Assembly: GCA_018610125.1 (NCBI GenBank)
Contig: JAHEOI010000278.1
Coordinates: 1 to 6,418, forward strand
Source: Verrucomicrobiota bacterium
Lineage (GTDB): Bacteria > Verrucomicrobiota > Verrucomicrobiia > Limisphaerales > JAHEOI01
DNA: 6,418 bases
Direction: 5' to 3'
Shown here piece by piece: positions 1 to 5,401 of this stretch. A program made the position numbers and the translations under genes. The stretch's first letter is position 1. Every line of letters begins with the position of its first letter. Below the pieces are notes generated by a model, which saw only the letters and a list, made by a program, of their open reading frames with translations, had not been told where the DNA came from and ran no database searches.

Positions 1-273
1 AACAAACGGGAGGCATGGAAGGGAAATGAGGCACTCTCTTTGACGACTAAAGAGTGGGCGGTACTGGAGCTTCTTCTGGAGAGTCCGGGTCAGGCGGTCT
101 CGCGGGATCGGCTGCTCGACGTCGCGTGGGGCTATACGGCGTTTCCGACGACACGGACTGTCGATCGGCATGTCGCGACGCTGCGCCGCAAAATCGAGCC
201 CAACCCGAATCAACCGCGGTGGCTGAAAACGGTCCAAGGGGTCGGCTACCGACTCGACCTGCCGGAGGGGTAG
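1..273 (+). CDS. OmpR/PhoB-type response regulator, C-terminal DNA-binding domain (5' end outside window)
   Basis: The frame is open from base 1 and ends at a TAG at 271-273, giving 90 visible residues; the receiver domain with its phospho-acceptor aspartate would lie upstream of the window. The visible part is a complete winged-helix output domain of the OmpR/PhoB class. It has the typical LTTKEWAVLELLL opening, the QAVSRDRLLDVAWG segment, a recognition helix with RTVDRHVATLRRKIE, and the closing wing hairpin TVQGVGYRLDL. Proteins of this family are cytoplasmic transcription factors that bind DNA as dimers when phosphorylated by a partner histidine kinase. No kinase gene follows, so a cognate kinase must be upstream or elsewhere. 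The TTG at 40 falls inside the domain and is not a start. Target genes cannot be read from this fragment. Confidence 0.93.
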   Translation, partial: NKREAWKGNEALSLTTKEWAVLELLLESPGQAVSRDRLLDVAWGYTAFPTTRTVDRHVATLRRKIEPNPNQPRWLKTVQGVGYRLDLPEG

Positions 274-353
274 CCGCAAAAAGGCGCAGAACCCCCAAAA
301 GGAAGAAATTACAAATCCGTAACAACACGCGGTGTGTGATTGGATAGGATCGG

Positions 354-369
354 TTCCATCATGATGGAA
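354..369. promoter_or_regulatory. Perfect 16-bp palindrome, candidate operator upstream of the ankyrin gene
   Basis: TTCCATCATGATGGAA is identical to its own reverse complement with no central gap. It ends 24 bp before the ATG at 394. A weak -10-like TAGGAT (345-350) lies just before it, but no convincing -35 is seen, so the promoter is not assigned. Position and symmetry suit a site for a dimeric regulator that controls the ankyrin gene. Whether the neighbouring response regulator is involved is unknown; that family usually binds direct repeats rather than perfect palindromes. Confidence 0.45.
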
Positions 370-393
370 ATCAAATCGAAACCGGGAGGTATT

Positions 394-2586
394 ATGAAAA
401 GAGCGATGGTTATGTTGGCTCTTATAGCCCTAATGGGGCCCACCGCGGCAATTGGTGGTGCAGTGAAGGAAAACGCGGAAGGCACGGAGGGCACGAAGAC
501 GAATGAGACTTACCGCATCACCAAGGACCGGGCGCTGCAGCAAGCGCTGCTGCACGAGGGCGCCGATTTCGATCTCGAAGCCGCAATCCGATCGTATGAG
601 AAGATCGTGAAGCGGTTTGATCGTCAGCGGGATTCCGTCGCCTACGCCCTCTTTCGGCTCGGTGAGTGTTATCGGAAGCTCGGCGAGACCGAAAAGGCTG
701 AGGCGCAGTATCGGCGGGTTATTACCGATTTTCCGGAGCAGAGAGAGCTCGTCTCCTTGAGTCGGAAACAGCTCAAAGAGATGGGGGCCACTTTGGAAAA
801 GGAAACGGAAGTTTCTTCGGTCGCCGTCGCCGAACAGAAGAAGCTTGTACGGCGGCAGCTCGAGCTGGCCAAGCGAGCGGTTAAGCGTGCTCAGCGTCGA
901 GTTGAGGCGGGGAGAGGGAACCGAACAGACTTGATTGAGCCAAAGCGGCGAGTCTTGTCTTTGAAGCAGGAGCTGGCCGCGCTGGATGGGGATCGGAAGC
1001 GGCAGCGGGAATTGATCCAAGAAGAGATCGCTTTGGTTGAAGAGAAGCTGAAGCGGATGAAAAAACAGACCGAGGTCGCTCAGGTTTCACCGCACGCGGC
1101 GGAGGAGATCCAGCAAGAAATTCTTGAGCTTAAGCGGGCGCTTGTTGCTACGTACGACGAGGCTGAGGCCAAATATGATCCCGGCTCGGCGAAAGAGGCT
1201 GCCATGCTGAAGGAGGCGAAGGGATTGGCACAGGTCGGTAAGGACCGGCTGAGCCTACTGAACGAAGAGAACCAAACGCTGCTGCATGAGGCGGCTCAAA
1301 AAGGCTATTTGGCGGTCACGCGATTCTTGATCGATCGAGGTGCGCTGATCGATCGCCAGGATGGTGACAAACGAACGGCGCTCCATTATGCGGTTGCCAA
1401 CGGCTATACCGCCATCGCCGAGCAGCTCATTGATGCCGGGGCAAATGTCAATGCTGGCACTCGGAAAGGCGCGACGCCCCTCCATTACGCGGCAGGGAAC
1501 GGACACCGGCATACAGTGGAGCTTCTCATAGACAACGGTGCCGATTTGGGGAATAAGACTTCCCGGAAATGGGAGGCCTCGCCCCCAGGCAGCAGCTTGC
1601 CCCGGTTCATAAATCGCCAAGAGCTCGAGCCCGGCATTACGCCGCTTCACATAGCGGCAAAGCAAGGGTTTGAGAAAGTTGTCAAGAATTTGATCGATCA
1701 AGGAGCGGCGGTTAATGCGAGGAGTCAGTTAGGTAGGACCCCGCTTTTTGTGGCGGTTGAAGAAGGTGAGGTCGCCGCGGTCAGACAGCTCTTGGAGCGG
1801 GGTGCGGATCCGGACGTTGCGACGACATTCGCAGAAGGAAAGCGAACCCCGCTACACGCCGCGGCATACTCGCAGGAGATGACAAGATTGTTGTTGGAGC
1901 ACGGGGTTGACCCGAATGCGCAGGACCGGTGGGGCGTGACTCCTCTCGTGAAAGCGGCGCGCATTAGCGATAGGCTTGATGTGCTACCTCAAGTGAAGCT
2001 TCTTTTGGAAAAGGGTGCCGATCCGAATATCAAGCCAAAGGATCGGAAACCCGCCCTGCACGTGGCAGTCTCCGAGGGTTCCCTCGGGTTGATTGAAGCG
2101 CTGCTCGAATTGGGAGCCAAGGTGGATCTCAAGGACGACCAGGGATACACAGCGCTGGAGCGGGCGATCTTGACAACAAAGTACGATGGGGTCGCCGAAA
2201 TCCTGTTGGAAGGCGGTGCGGACCCGAATGTTCGAGGACGCATGGAGAGAACGCCACTCCATTGGGCAATTATGGGAAGGGATGTCGCCGGAAGAAACAT
2301 CGACGTCGATGAGGGGCTGATTTCTCTATTGCTGAAGCATGACGCCAATCCGAATCTCCAAACGGCGCGAGGGATGACGGCGCTACACTTAGCCTTAAGT
2401 GAGGTGAAGAATCGTCTGAAGACCGAGCGATTTGTGAAAACCCTGATCAGGCACGGGGCCGATCCATCGATTAAGGATGACAACGGTCGCAGGCCGAGCG
2501 AGCTGGCGCCGCCAGCGATCGACTCAGAAGTCCGGAAGCTCTTGGACCCAAGCCCGAACCGAAAGTCGGAGAGCGAAGAGGACTAG
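394..2586 (+). CDS. Exported TPR / coiled-coil / ankyrin-repeat protein
   Basis: The protein has 730 residues from the ATG at 394, chosen because GGGAGGT (384-390) sits just before it and because it places a signal peptide at the N-terminus (MKR, then the hydrophobic run AMVMLALIALMGPTAAIGGA). In-frame codons at 340, 361 and 364 lack a visible ribosome binding site. After the signal peptide comes a TPR-like segment (about residues 58-118, with YALFRLGECYRKLGETEKAEAQYRRVI), which also resembles tol-pal-type tetratricopeptides. A highly charged coiled coil rich in Lys, Arg and Glu follows (about 145-285). Then come 11-12 ankyrin repeats (about 294-718) with repeated TPLHxAA and LLxxGADPN signatures. 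Repeat 3 carries an insertion of about 20 residues (387-414). Ankyrin and TPR units bind proteins, so a periplasmic or cell-surface scaffold is likely; no enzymatic domain is seen. The partner is unknown. Confidence 0.93.
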   Translation: MKRAMVMLALIALMGPTAAIGGAVKENAEGTEGTKTNETYRITKDRALQQALLHEGADFDLEAAIRSYEKIVKRFDRQRDSVAYALFRLGECYRKLGETEKAEAQYRRVITDFPEQRELVSLSRKQLKEMGATLEKETEVSSVAVAEQKKLVRRQLELAKRAVKRAQRRVEAGRGNRTDLIEPKRRVLSLKQELAALDGDRKRQRELIQEEIALVEEKLKRMKKQTEVAQVSPHAAEEIQQEILELKRALVATYDEAEAKYDPGSAKEAAMLKEAKGLAQVGKDRLSLLNEENQTLLHEAAQKGYLAVTRFLIDRGALIDRQDGDKRTALHYAVANGYTAIAEQLIDAGANVNAGTRKGATPLHYAAGNGHRHTVELLIDNGADLGNKTSRKWEASPPGSSLPRFINRQELEPGITPLHIAAKQGFEKVVKNLIDQGAAVNARSQLGRTPLFVAVEEGEVAAVRQLLERGADPDVATTFAEGKRTPLHAAAYSQEMTRLLLEHGVDPNAQDRWGVTPLVKAARISDRLDVLPQVKLLLEKGADPNIKPKDRKPALHVAVSEGSLGLIEALLELGAKVDLKDDQGYTALERAILTTKYDGVAEILLEGGADPNVRGRMERTPLHWAIMGRDVAGRNIDVDEGLISLLLKHDANPNLQTARGMTALHLALSEVKNRLKTERFVKTLIRHGADPSIKDDNGRRPSELAPPAIDSEVRKLLDPSPNRKSESEED

Positions 2587-2599
2587 AAACGAAGGGAAG

Positions 2600-2617
2600 C
2601 GGCGGATGCACGCAGAT
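2600..2617 (+). repeat. GCAGAT-type dispersed repeat, copy 1
   Basis: CGGCGGATGCACGCAGAT begins 13 bp after the ankyrin stop codon. It matches 14 of 18 positions with the reverse complement of copy 2 at 2993-3010, and shares the ACGCAGAT core with copy 3 at 4444-4461. It forms the left boundary of the repeat island. Confidence 0.6.
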
Positions 2618-2696
2618 GAGCGCGCATAAGGAAAGACAAGCGAGCTTGGATTCACGGAAACGTGGGGGTCGCCCTGTTGAGACCTGGAGCAGAAAA

Positions 2697-2782
2697 GGTA
2701 GGGCCCGCAGTCCTCTGCGGGCCGTGTTGAAGCGGGTTGACAATGGAGACGAGGCGGACGGCAGCGGAGTGCCGTCCCTACC
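2697..2782. repeat. Inverted pair of GGTAGGG hairpin repeats
   Basis: Two copies of one 27-bp unit face each other: 2697-2723 forward and 2756-2782 reversed, separated by 32 bp. The left copy has a perfect 9-bp stem (2702-2710 with 2715-2723, loop TCCT). The right copy has a perfect 8-bp stem (2756-2763 with 2770-2777). The outer GGTAG (2697-2701) pairs with CTACC (2778-2782), so the whole element can fold as a three-way junction with the hairpins abutting the closing stem. The copies agree at 21 of 27 positions once one is reverse-complemented. Two of the changed stem pairs are compensatory (C-G to A-T and C-G to G-C). Confidence 0.78.
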
Positions 2783-2818
2783 GCTATAGGGGGACCAGCA
2801 TGGGCAGGTGGTCTGGAT

Positions 2819-2942
2819 GTAGCGCAGGCTTTCCAGCCTGCTGTGACGCAGACTTTCCAGTCTGCAACGTCTAAATCGGGGGCAGGGCAAGAAGGGCAGA
2901 GCTGGAGCTCTGCGACACAGCAGACCTGGAGGTCTGCGTTAC
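2819..2942. repeat. Inverted pair of 47-bp double-hairpin repeats
   Basis: The left unit, 2819-2865, contains GCAGGCTTTCCAGCCTGC (2824-2841) and GCAGACTTTCCAGTCTGC (2848-2865). The right unit, 2896-2942, contains GCAGAGCTGGAGCTCTGC (2896-2913) and GCAGACCTGGAGGTCTGC (2920-2937). Each hairpin has a perfect stem of at least 7 bp and a short loop (TTCC or TGGA). The reverse complement of the right unit aligns to the left at 33 of 47 positions without gaps. Of the 14 differences, eight form four compensatory stem pairs, four are in loops and two are in linkers; none breaks a stem. The units are separated by 30 bp. Confidence 0.82.
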
Positions 2943-2992
2943 AGGCAGCGTAACCTGTCTAGTCAGCCAAGCCCTCTTGCTATGCAATGATT

Positions 2993-3010
2993 ATCTGCGT
3001 TAATCTGCGG
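2993..3010 (-). repeat. GCAGAT-type dispersed repeat, copy 2 (inverted)
   Basis: Read on the minus strand this is CCGCAGATTAACGCAGAT, which contains an internal repetition of GCAGAT with about 10-bp spacing. It is inverted relative to copies 1 and 3, matching copy 3 at 16 of 18 positions and copy 1 at 14 of 18. It closes the right side of the repeat island, 69 bp before the start chosen for the next gene. Confidence 0.7.
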
Positions 3011-3079
3011 TTGAAGAATAATTACGGCTTTGTTTGATAAGGCTTGCTGCCGTTTGCGGGTACTTGTAGGATGCTCCGC

Positions 3080-4441
3080 ATGACACCGCGAAGAAAAAGG
3101 AAGGGTGTAGTCTCACTTCTCAAATGGGGCGCCGGCATTGTGATCTTACTGATAGGAGGCGTATTCCTGGCATTGTATTTGACCAACCAAAATCGAGTTG
3201 TAGAAGGACCGGATGGGAATGTGCTTCGATTGGAGGAGTATCATGTGGCGACCAACACGGTCACCTACGAGCTTCCGAATAATTTGATGCATCAGTTTAG
3301 CAGTCGCATGCCGAAATGGGTTCCGGATTCGTTGCGGCTTTATGAGCCTGAGCAGCAGGTTACTGTCGATGTCAACGAGCCAGGTGTCTCAAAGTTGAGC
3401 GCCGCATTTATGTTCGACAGTGCGCCTCGGGTTTTGCGGCTTGTGGTTTCCGATTCGCATGATCGGACGTTCGATCCGGCCGGGCACGACGCGAATGTCG
3501 GTGAGGGACACTGGGTCGGCGAAACGAGTTGTTTTCCAAGAAGGGGGAAACGGCTCCATTTGCGACTGATGGAACAAGACCGGGAGCTGGCGAAGTTTAC
3601 TGTTTCGAATCCCGCCTATAAGGATTATCCAAAATGGAAGGCTCCCTGGCTTCCAGTCACCAAGAAGAAAGGAGGTGTCGAGTGGACACTGACCGACTTT
3701 AGGATTCATACCCCGGAGACTTATGGGGAGGAGCTTGCCAATGGTCGCCCGGCATTTCCGCGGACGTTATGCGCGTTTGAAGTCCAACAGGGCGGAGAGC
3801 CGACAACGGGATGGCGACCGACGGAATTCGAGCTGCGAGATGCGACCGGGAATTCCTTGCGACGATCCCCCCTGGATTCATCCACCTCGATCGATGGCGA
3901 TCGGTTGACCAGTGGATTTATTGGGGCTTTGTGGGAGAGCGACTCGGCCTGGAAGATAAAGGTTGAATTCCGTCAAGTTTCGGATTTTAGGGAAGATCAA
4001 ATTTTGAAATTCAACGGACTGGAGTTACCTGGGCCGCAAGAGATGACGAATCCGGAGGAGACACGTGAGGTTGATGACGCCACGGTCCGAATCGATAAGA
4101 TTATCGGTCCGAAGGTCTCGCCGGATAGGACAAACCTCCTCAACGCGGACCGGGCAGTTGGGGCGTTGACCGTGCTGATAACGGGCGATATCCGGTCGGA
4201 AGGGTATCGGCTGGAGTTTGTCGAGGCGAATGCAGCGAATGGTGAGCAATTGGTTTTGGAGTCGGATTTTGAGCAGCCTCCCACTCCGCCGGGGCGGTCG
4301 CCCGATACGCTTCCGTACACGGTGAACCTGGAAGTGCCCGACGAAGGTGAGAGCTTTGATCTTAGCCTGGCTGTGACGTCAACCCGAACGGTGACGTTCC
4401 AGGCCCGGCCGCAGCACGCCGAATCGGAGGAAAGGGAATAA
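3080..4441 (+). CDS. Membrane-anchored hypothetical protein of PVC/Verrucomicrobiota type
   Basis: I do not recognise a named family. From the ATG at 3080 the protein has 453 residues; this start is preferred because TAGGA (3067-3071) lies 8 bp upstream, while the ATG at 3071 has no room for a ribosome binding site and the TTG at 3044 has none. The N-terminus is MTPRRKRKG followed by one hydrophobic helix (about residues 10-35), so the positive-inside rule puts the remaining roughly 415 residues outside the cytoplasmic membrane. The rest looks beta-rich and hydrophilic. It includes RRGKRLHLRL (154-163), FTVSNPAY (173-180), FELRDATGN (250-258) and a WKIKVEFRQVSDF segment (291-303), a pattern I associate with lineage-specific Verrucomicrobiota proteins. 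No catalytic motif is visible. It stands alone between the repeat island and the toxin-antitoxin operon. Confidence 0.85.
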   Translation: MTPRRKRKGVVSLLKWGAGIVILLIGGVFLALYLTNQNRVVEGPDGNVLRLEEYHVATNTVTYELPNNLMHQFSSRMPKWVPDSLRLYEPEQQVTVDVNEPGVSKLSAAFMFDSAPRVLRLVVSDSHDRTFDPAGHDANVGEGHWVGETSCFPRRGKRLHLRLMEQDRELAKFTVSNPAYKDYPKWKAPWLPVTKKKGGVEWTLTDFRIHTPETYGEELANGRPAFPRTLCAFEVQQGGEPTTGWRPTEFELRDATGNSLRRSPLDSSTSIDGDRLTSGFIGALWESDSAWKIKVEFRQVSDFREDQILKFNGLELPGPQEMTNPEETREVDDATVRIDKIIGPKVSPDRTNLLNADRAVGALTVLITGDIRSEGYRLEFVEANAANGEQLVLESDFEQPPTPPGRSPDTLPYTVNLEVPDEGESFDLSLAVTSTRTVTFQARPQHAESEERE

Positions 4442-4443
4442 AA

Positions 4444-4461
4444 CCGCCGATGAACGCAGAT
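4444..4461 (+). repeat. GCAGAT-type dispersed repeat, copy 3
   Basis: CCGCCGATGAACGCAGAT begins 2 bp after the stop codon of the 3080-4441 gene. It matches 16 of 18 positions with the reverse complement of 2993-3010. It lies 17 bp before the -35 of the antitoxin promoter. Confidence 0.7.
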
Positions 4462-4478
4462 TATCCGGTATGCTGTCG

Positions 4479-4507
4479 TTGACACGAATTATCGTTACCA
4501 TTATGGT
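4479..4507 (+). promoter_or_regulatory. Sigma70-type promoter of the toxin-antitoxin operon
   Basis: A perfect -35 hexamer TTGACA (4479-4484) is followed after exactly 17 bp by TATGGT (4502-4507), four of six matches to the -10 consensus. Transcription would start about 6-8 bp downstream, at 4513-4515, which coincides with the antitoxin ATG at 4514. No ribosome binding site precedes that ATG. The mRNA is therefore predicted to be leaderless. Confidence 0.68.
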
Positions 4508-4509
4508 AA
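4495..4509. promoter_or_regulatory. Dyad operator overlapping the -10 (TTACCAT-T-ATGGTAA)
   Basis: The perfect inverted repeat TTACCATTATGGTAA has 7-bp arms around one central base and covers the whole -10 hexamer. Phd/YefM and VapB antitoxins typically repress their own operon by binding short dyads like this, with the toxin modulating the binding. Binding here would block RNA polymerase directly. Function is inferred from position and symmetry. Confidence 0.65.
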
Positions 4510-4513
4510 TTTT

Positions 4514-4753
4514 ATGAAAAAGGCCTCGATTCAGGATTTGCGGTTTCGGTTCAAGCCATTGCTGGAGGATTTGCAGCGGGGAGAGGAGATCACGCTGACG
4601 TATCGCAACAAGCCTTTGGCGCGAATCGTCCCGCTTACCAAGGAGGCGTCACCTCCGGAGGATGACCCGGCTTATCATTTTCACGAGCAGGCCGTTTCGG
4701 GAGCGCCGATGACCAACCAGGAAATCGACGAAGCCATTTACGAAGGTGACTAG
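4514..4753 (+). CDS. Phd/YefM-family antitoxin
   Basis: This 79-residue protein has the Phd/YefM layout. An N-terminal dimerising and DNA-binding half reads ASIQDLRFRFKPLLEDLQRGE, followed by the beta-hairpin EITLTYRNKPLARIVPL (about residues 25-41). An acidic, probably disordered tail follows, with MTNQEIDEAIYEGD at the C-terminus, the usual toxin-wrapping element. It would neutralise the toxin encoded immediately downstream and repress the operon through the dyad at 4495-4509. Its stop codon overlaps the toxin start by 8 bp, suggesting translational coupling. The ATG follows the -10 so closely that no ribosome binding site is present, which fits leaderless translation. An N-terminal Phd-type antitoxin with a PIN toxin is a known combination usually named VapB. 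Confidence 0.9.
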   Translation: MKKASIQDLRFRFKPLLEDLQRGEEITLTYRNKPLARIVPLTKEASPPEDDPAYHFHEQAVSGAPMTNQEIDEAIYEGD

Positions 4754-5153
4754 CTATTTCCTCGACACCAGCGGCATCTACGCTTGGACCGTGAGGAACG
4801 ATCCGTTTCATGAACGGATTGTGTCCCTGGTGACCAGCGGGCAGGCGCGGTTCGTCGTCACGGATTACGTCCTTGATGAAGCCTTCACGCTGCTGCTGGC
4901 TCGCGGCATCGGCCACCGGCGCCGGGCATTATTGAATCTCGTCCGAGAATCCCGAGTTATCCAATTGCACTTTGTCGGCGAAGATCGGTTTTGGGAAGCC
5001 GCGAAGTGGATGATTCGGTTTTCGGATCAATCGTTTTCATTCACTGACTGTACGAGCTTCGTCGTGATGCAGGAGCTTGGACTCAAGGAAGCCCTGACCA
5101 CCGATTCCGATTTCGAGGTTGCGGGATTCAACTACCTTTTAATGAACCCGTGA
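4746..5153 (+). CDS. vapC: PIN-domain ribonuclease toxin (VapC type)
   Basis: This 135-residue protein is a full-length PIN domain. The expected acidic residues are present: D7 in FLDTSG, E45 in VLDEAF, D101 in SFTDCTSF, and D120 with D122 in ALTTDSDF. In the family these bind divalent metal and cut RNA, often tRNA or rRNA, when the antitoxin is degraded; the target here cannot be read from sequence. The start is a GTG at 4746 inside the end of the antitoxin gene (8-bp overlap), so translation probably depends on ribosomes finishing the antitoxin. All catalytic positions are intact, so the toxin is predicted active. The gene runs convergently towards the minus-strand gene ending at 5402. Confidence 0.92.
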   Translation: MTSYFLDTSGIYAWTVRNDPFHERIVSLVTSGQARFVVTDYVLDEAFTLLLARGIGHRRRALLNLVRESRVIQLHFVGEDRFWEAAKWMIRFSDQSFSFTDCTSFVVMQELGLKEALTTDSDFEVAGFNYLLMNP

Positions 5154-5155
5154 GC

Positions 5156-5193
5156 GGCAAGGGCATTGGAGGAATAGGCTCCGGTTCCTTGCC
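5156..5193. terminator. Hairpin just after vapC, possible transcription terminator
   Basis: GGCAAGG (5156-5162) pairs with CCTTGCC (5187-5193), and inside it GGAG (5168-5171) pairs with CTCC (5179-5182). The structure begins 3 bp after the toxin stop codon. Only CTTTATGG follows, without a real U-tract, so it is weak as an intrinsic terminator and could instead protect the 3' end of the mRNA. Confidence 0.35.
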
Positions 5194-5227
5194 CTTTATG
5201 GTGAGTTTGTCCTATTGATGTTTGCAG

Positions 5228-5302
5228 AAGTTCTTGCATGGAGAGGACGCAACATGAATTTGCGCCTACAGCCTCACGGCTCACAATATGATGCAAGAAC
5301 TT
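5228..5302. repeat. 75-bp element with perfect 12-bp inverted ends
   Basis: AAGTTCTTGCAT (5228-5239) and ATGCAAGAACTT (5291-5302) are perfect inverted copies separated by 51 bp. The interior can form two smaller hairpins, CGCAA-CATGAAT-TTGCG and AGCC-TCAC-GGCT, giving a cloverleaf-like fold. It lies in the 248-bp gap between two convergent genes (5154-5401), in which no convincing coding region is seen. It could be a bidirectional transcript end, a small structured RNA or a minimal mobile remnant; the sequence does not decide. Confidence 0.5.
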
Positions 5303-5401
5303 ATGACAAGATCTATACAGGCGTTTGTCTTCTTCCCTCTTTGGATTTGGAACGAGGCGGCGAATCCACTCAACAGCAACGATTCAATGCATGCGAGATC
5401 T

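Larger units (their letters stand above)
2600..3013. repeat. Intergenic palindromic repeat island
   Basis: The gap between the ankyrin gene and the 3080-4441 gene holds no credible coding region but is dense in short palindromes. It is bounded by inverted copies of a GCAGAT-type repeat (2600-2617 and 2993-3010). Inside lie two inverted pairs of hairpin units, at 2697-2782 and 2819-2942. A small CACG-GAAA-CGTG hairpin with a GNRA-type loop also occurs at 2653-2664. The stretch 2943-2992 shows only a weak ACAGG/CCTGT inverted pair (2941-2945 and 2954-2958). No T-run follows any hairpin, so a standard intrinsic terminator is not supported. The arrangement resembles the REP/BIME elements known from other bacteria. 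No transposase gene is present in the window. Confidence 0.8.

Noticed and set aside
340..393. Use of the TTG at 340 or the ATGs at 361/364 as the start of the ankyrin protein
   Set aside because: None has a ribosome binding site, and they would put 10-18 polar residues before a standard signal peptide that begins at the well-placed ATG at 394.
430..1020. A 196-residue open frame on the minus strand inside the ankyrin gene
   Set aside because: It is a mirror of a well-supported coding region (signal peptide, TPR, coiled coil), has low-complexity Leu/Pro content and no recognisable domain.
2702..2723. An intrinsic terminator for the ankyrin gene
   Set aside because: The stem is strong and GC-rich but is followed by GTGTTGAAG rather than a T-run, and it belongs to the inverted repeat pair.
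2471..2890. A 139-residue open frame on the minus strand
   Set aside because: It overlaps the end of the ankyrin gene and runs through the palindromic repeats; its product contains near-duplicate runs (SLRHSRLESLRY) created by the repeats, with no domain.
2819..2942. A CRISPR array
   Set aside because: The repeated units are palindromes in inverted orientation with diverged stems and no regular unique spacers, and there are no cas genes.
3011..3040. A promoter for the 3080-4441 gene (TTGAAG with TTGATA at 17 bp)
   Set aside because: The -10 match is poor in either spacing and no better than chance in this AT-rich stretch.
5228..5302. An integron attC site
   Set aside because: The size and imperfect internal folding fit loosely, but no RYYYAAC / GTTRRRY core sites are present at the ends.
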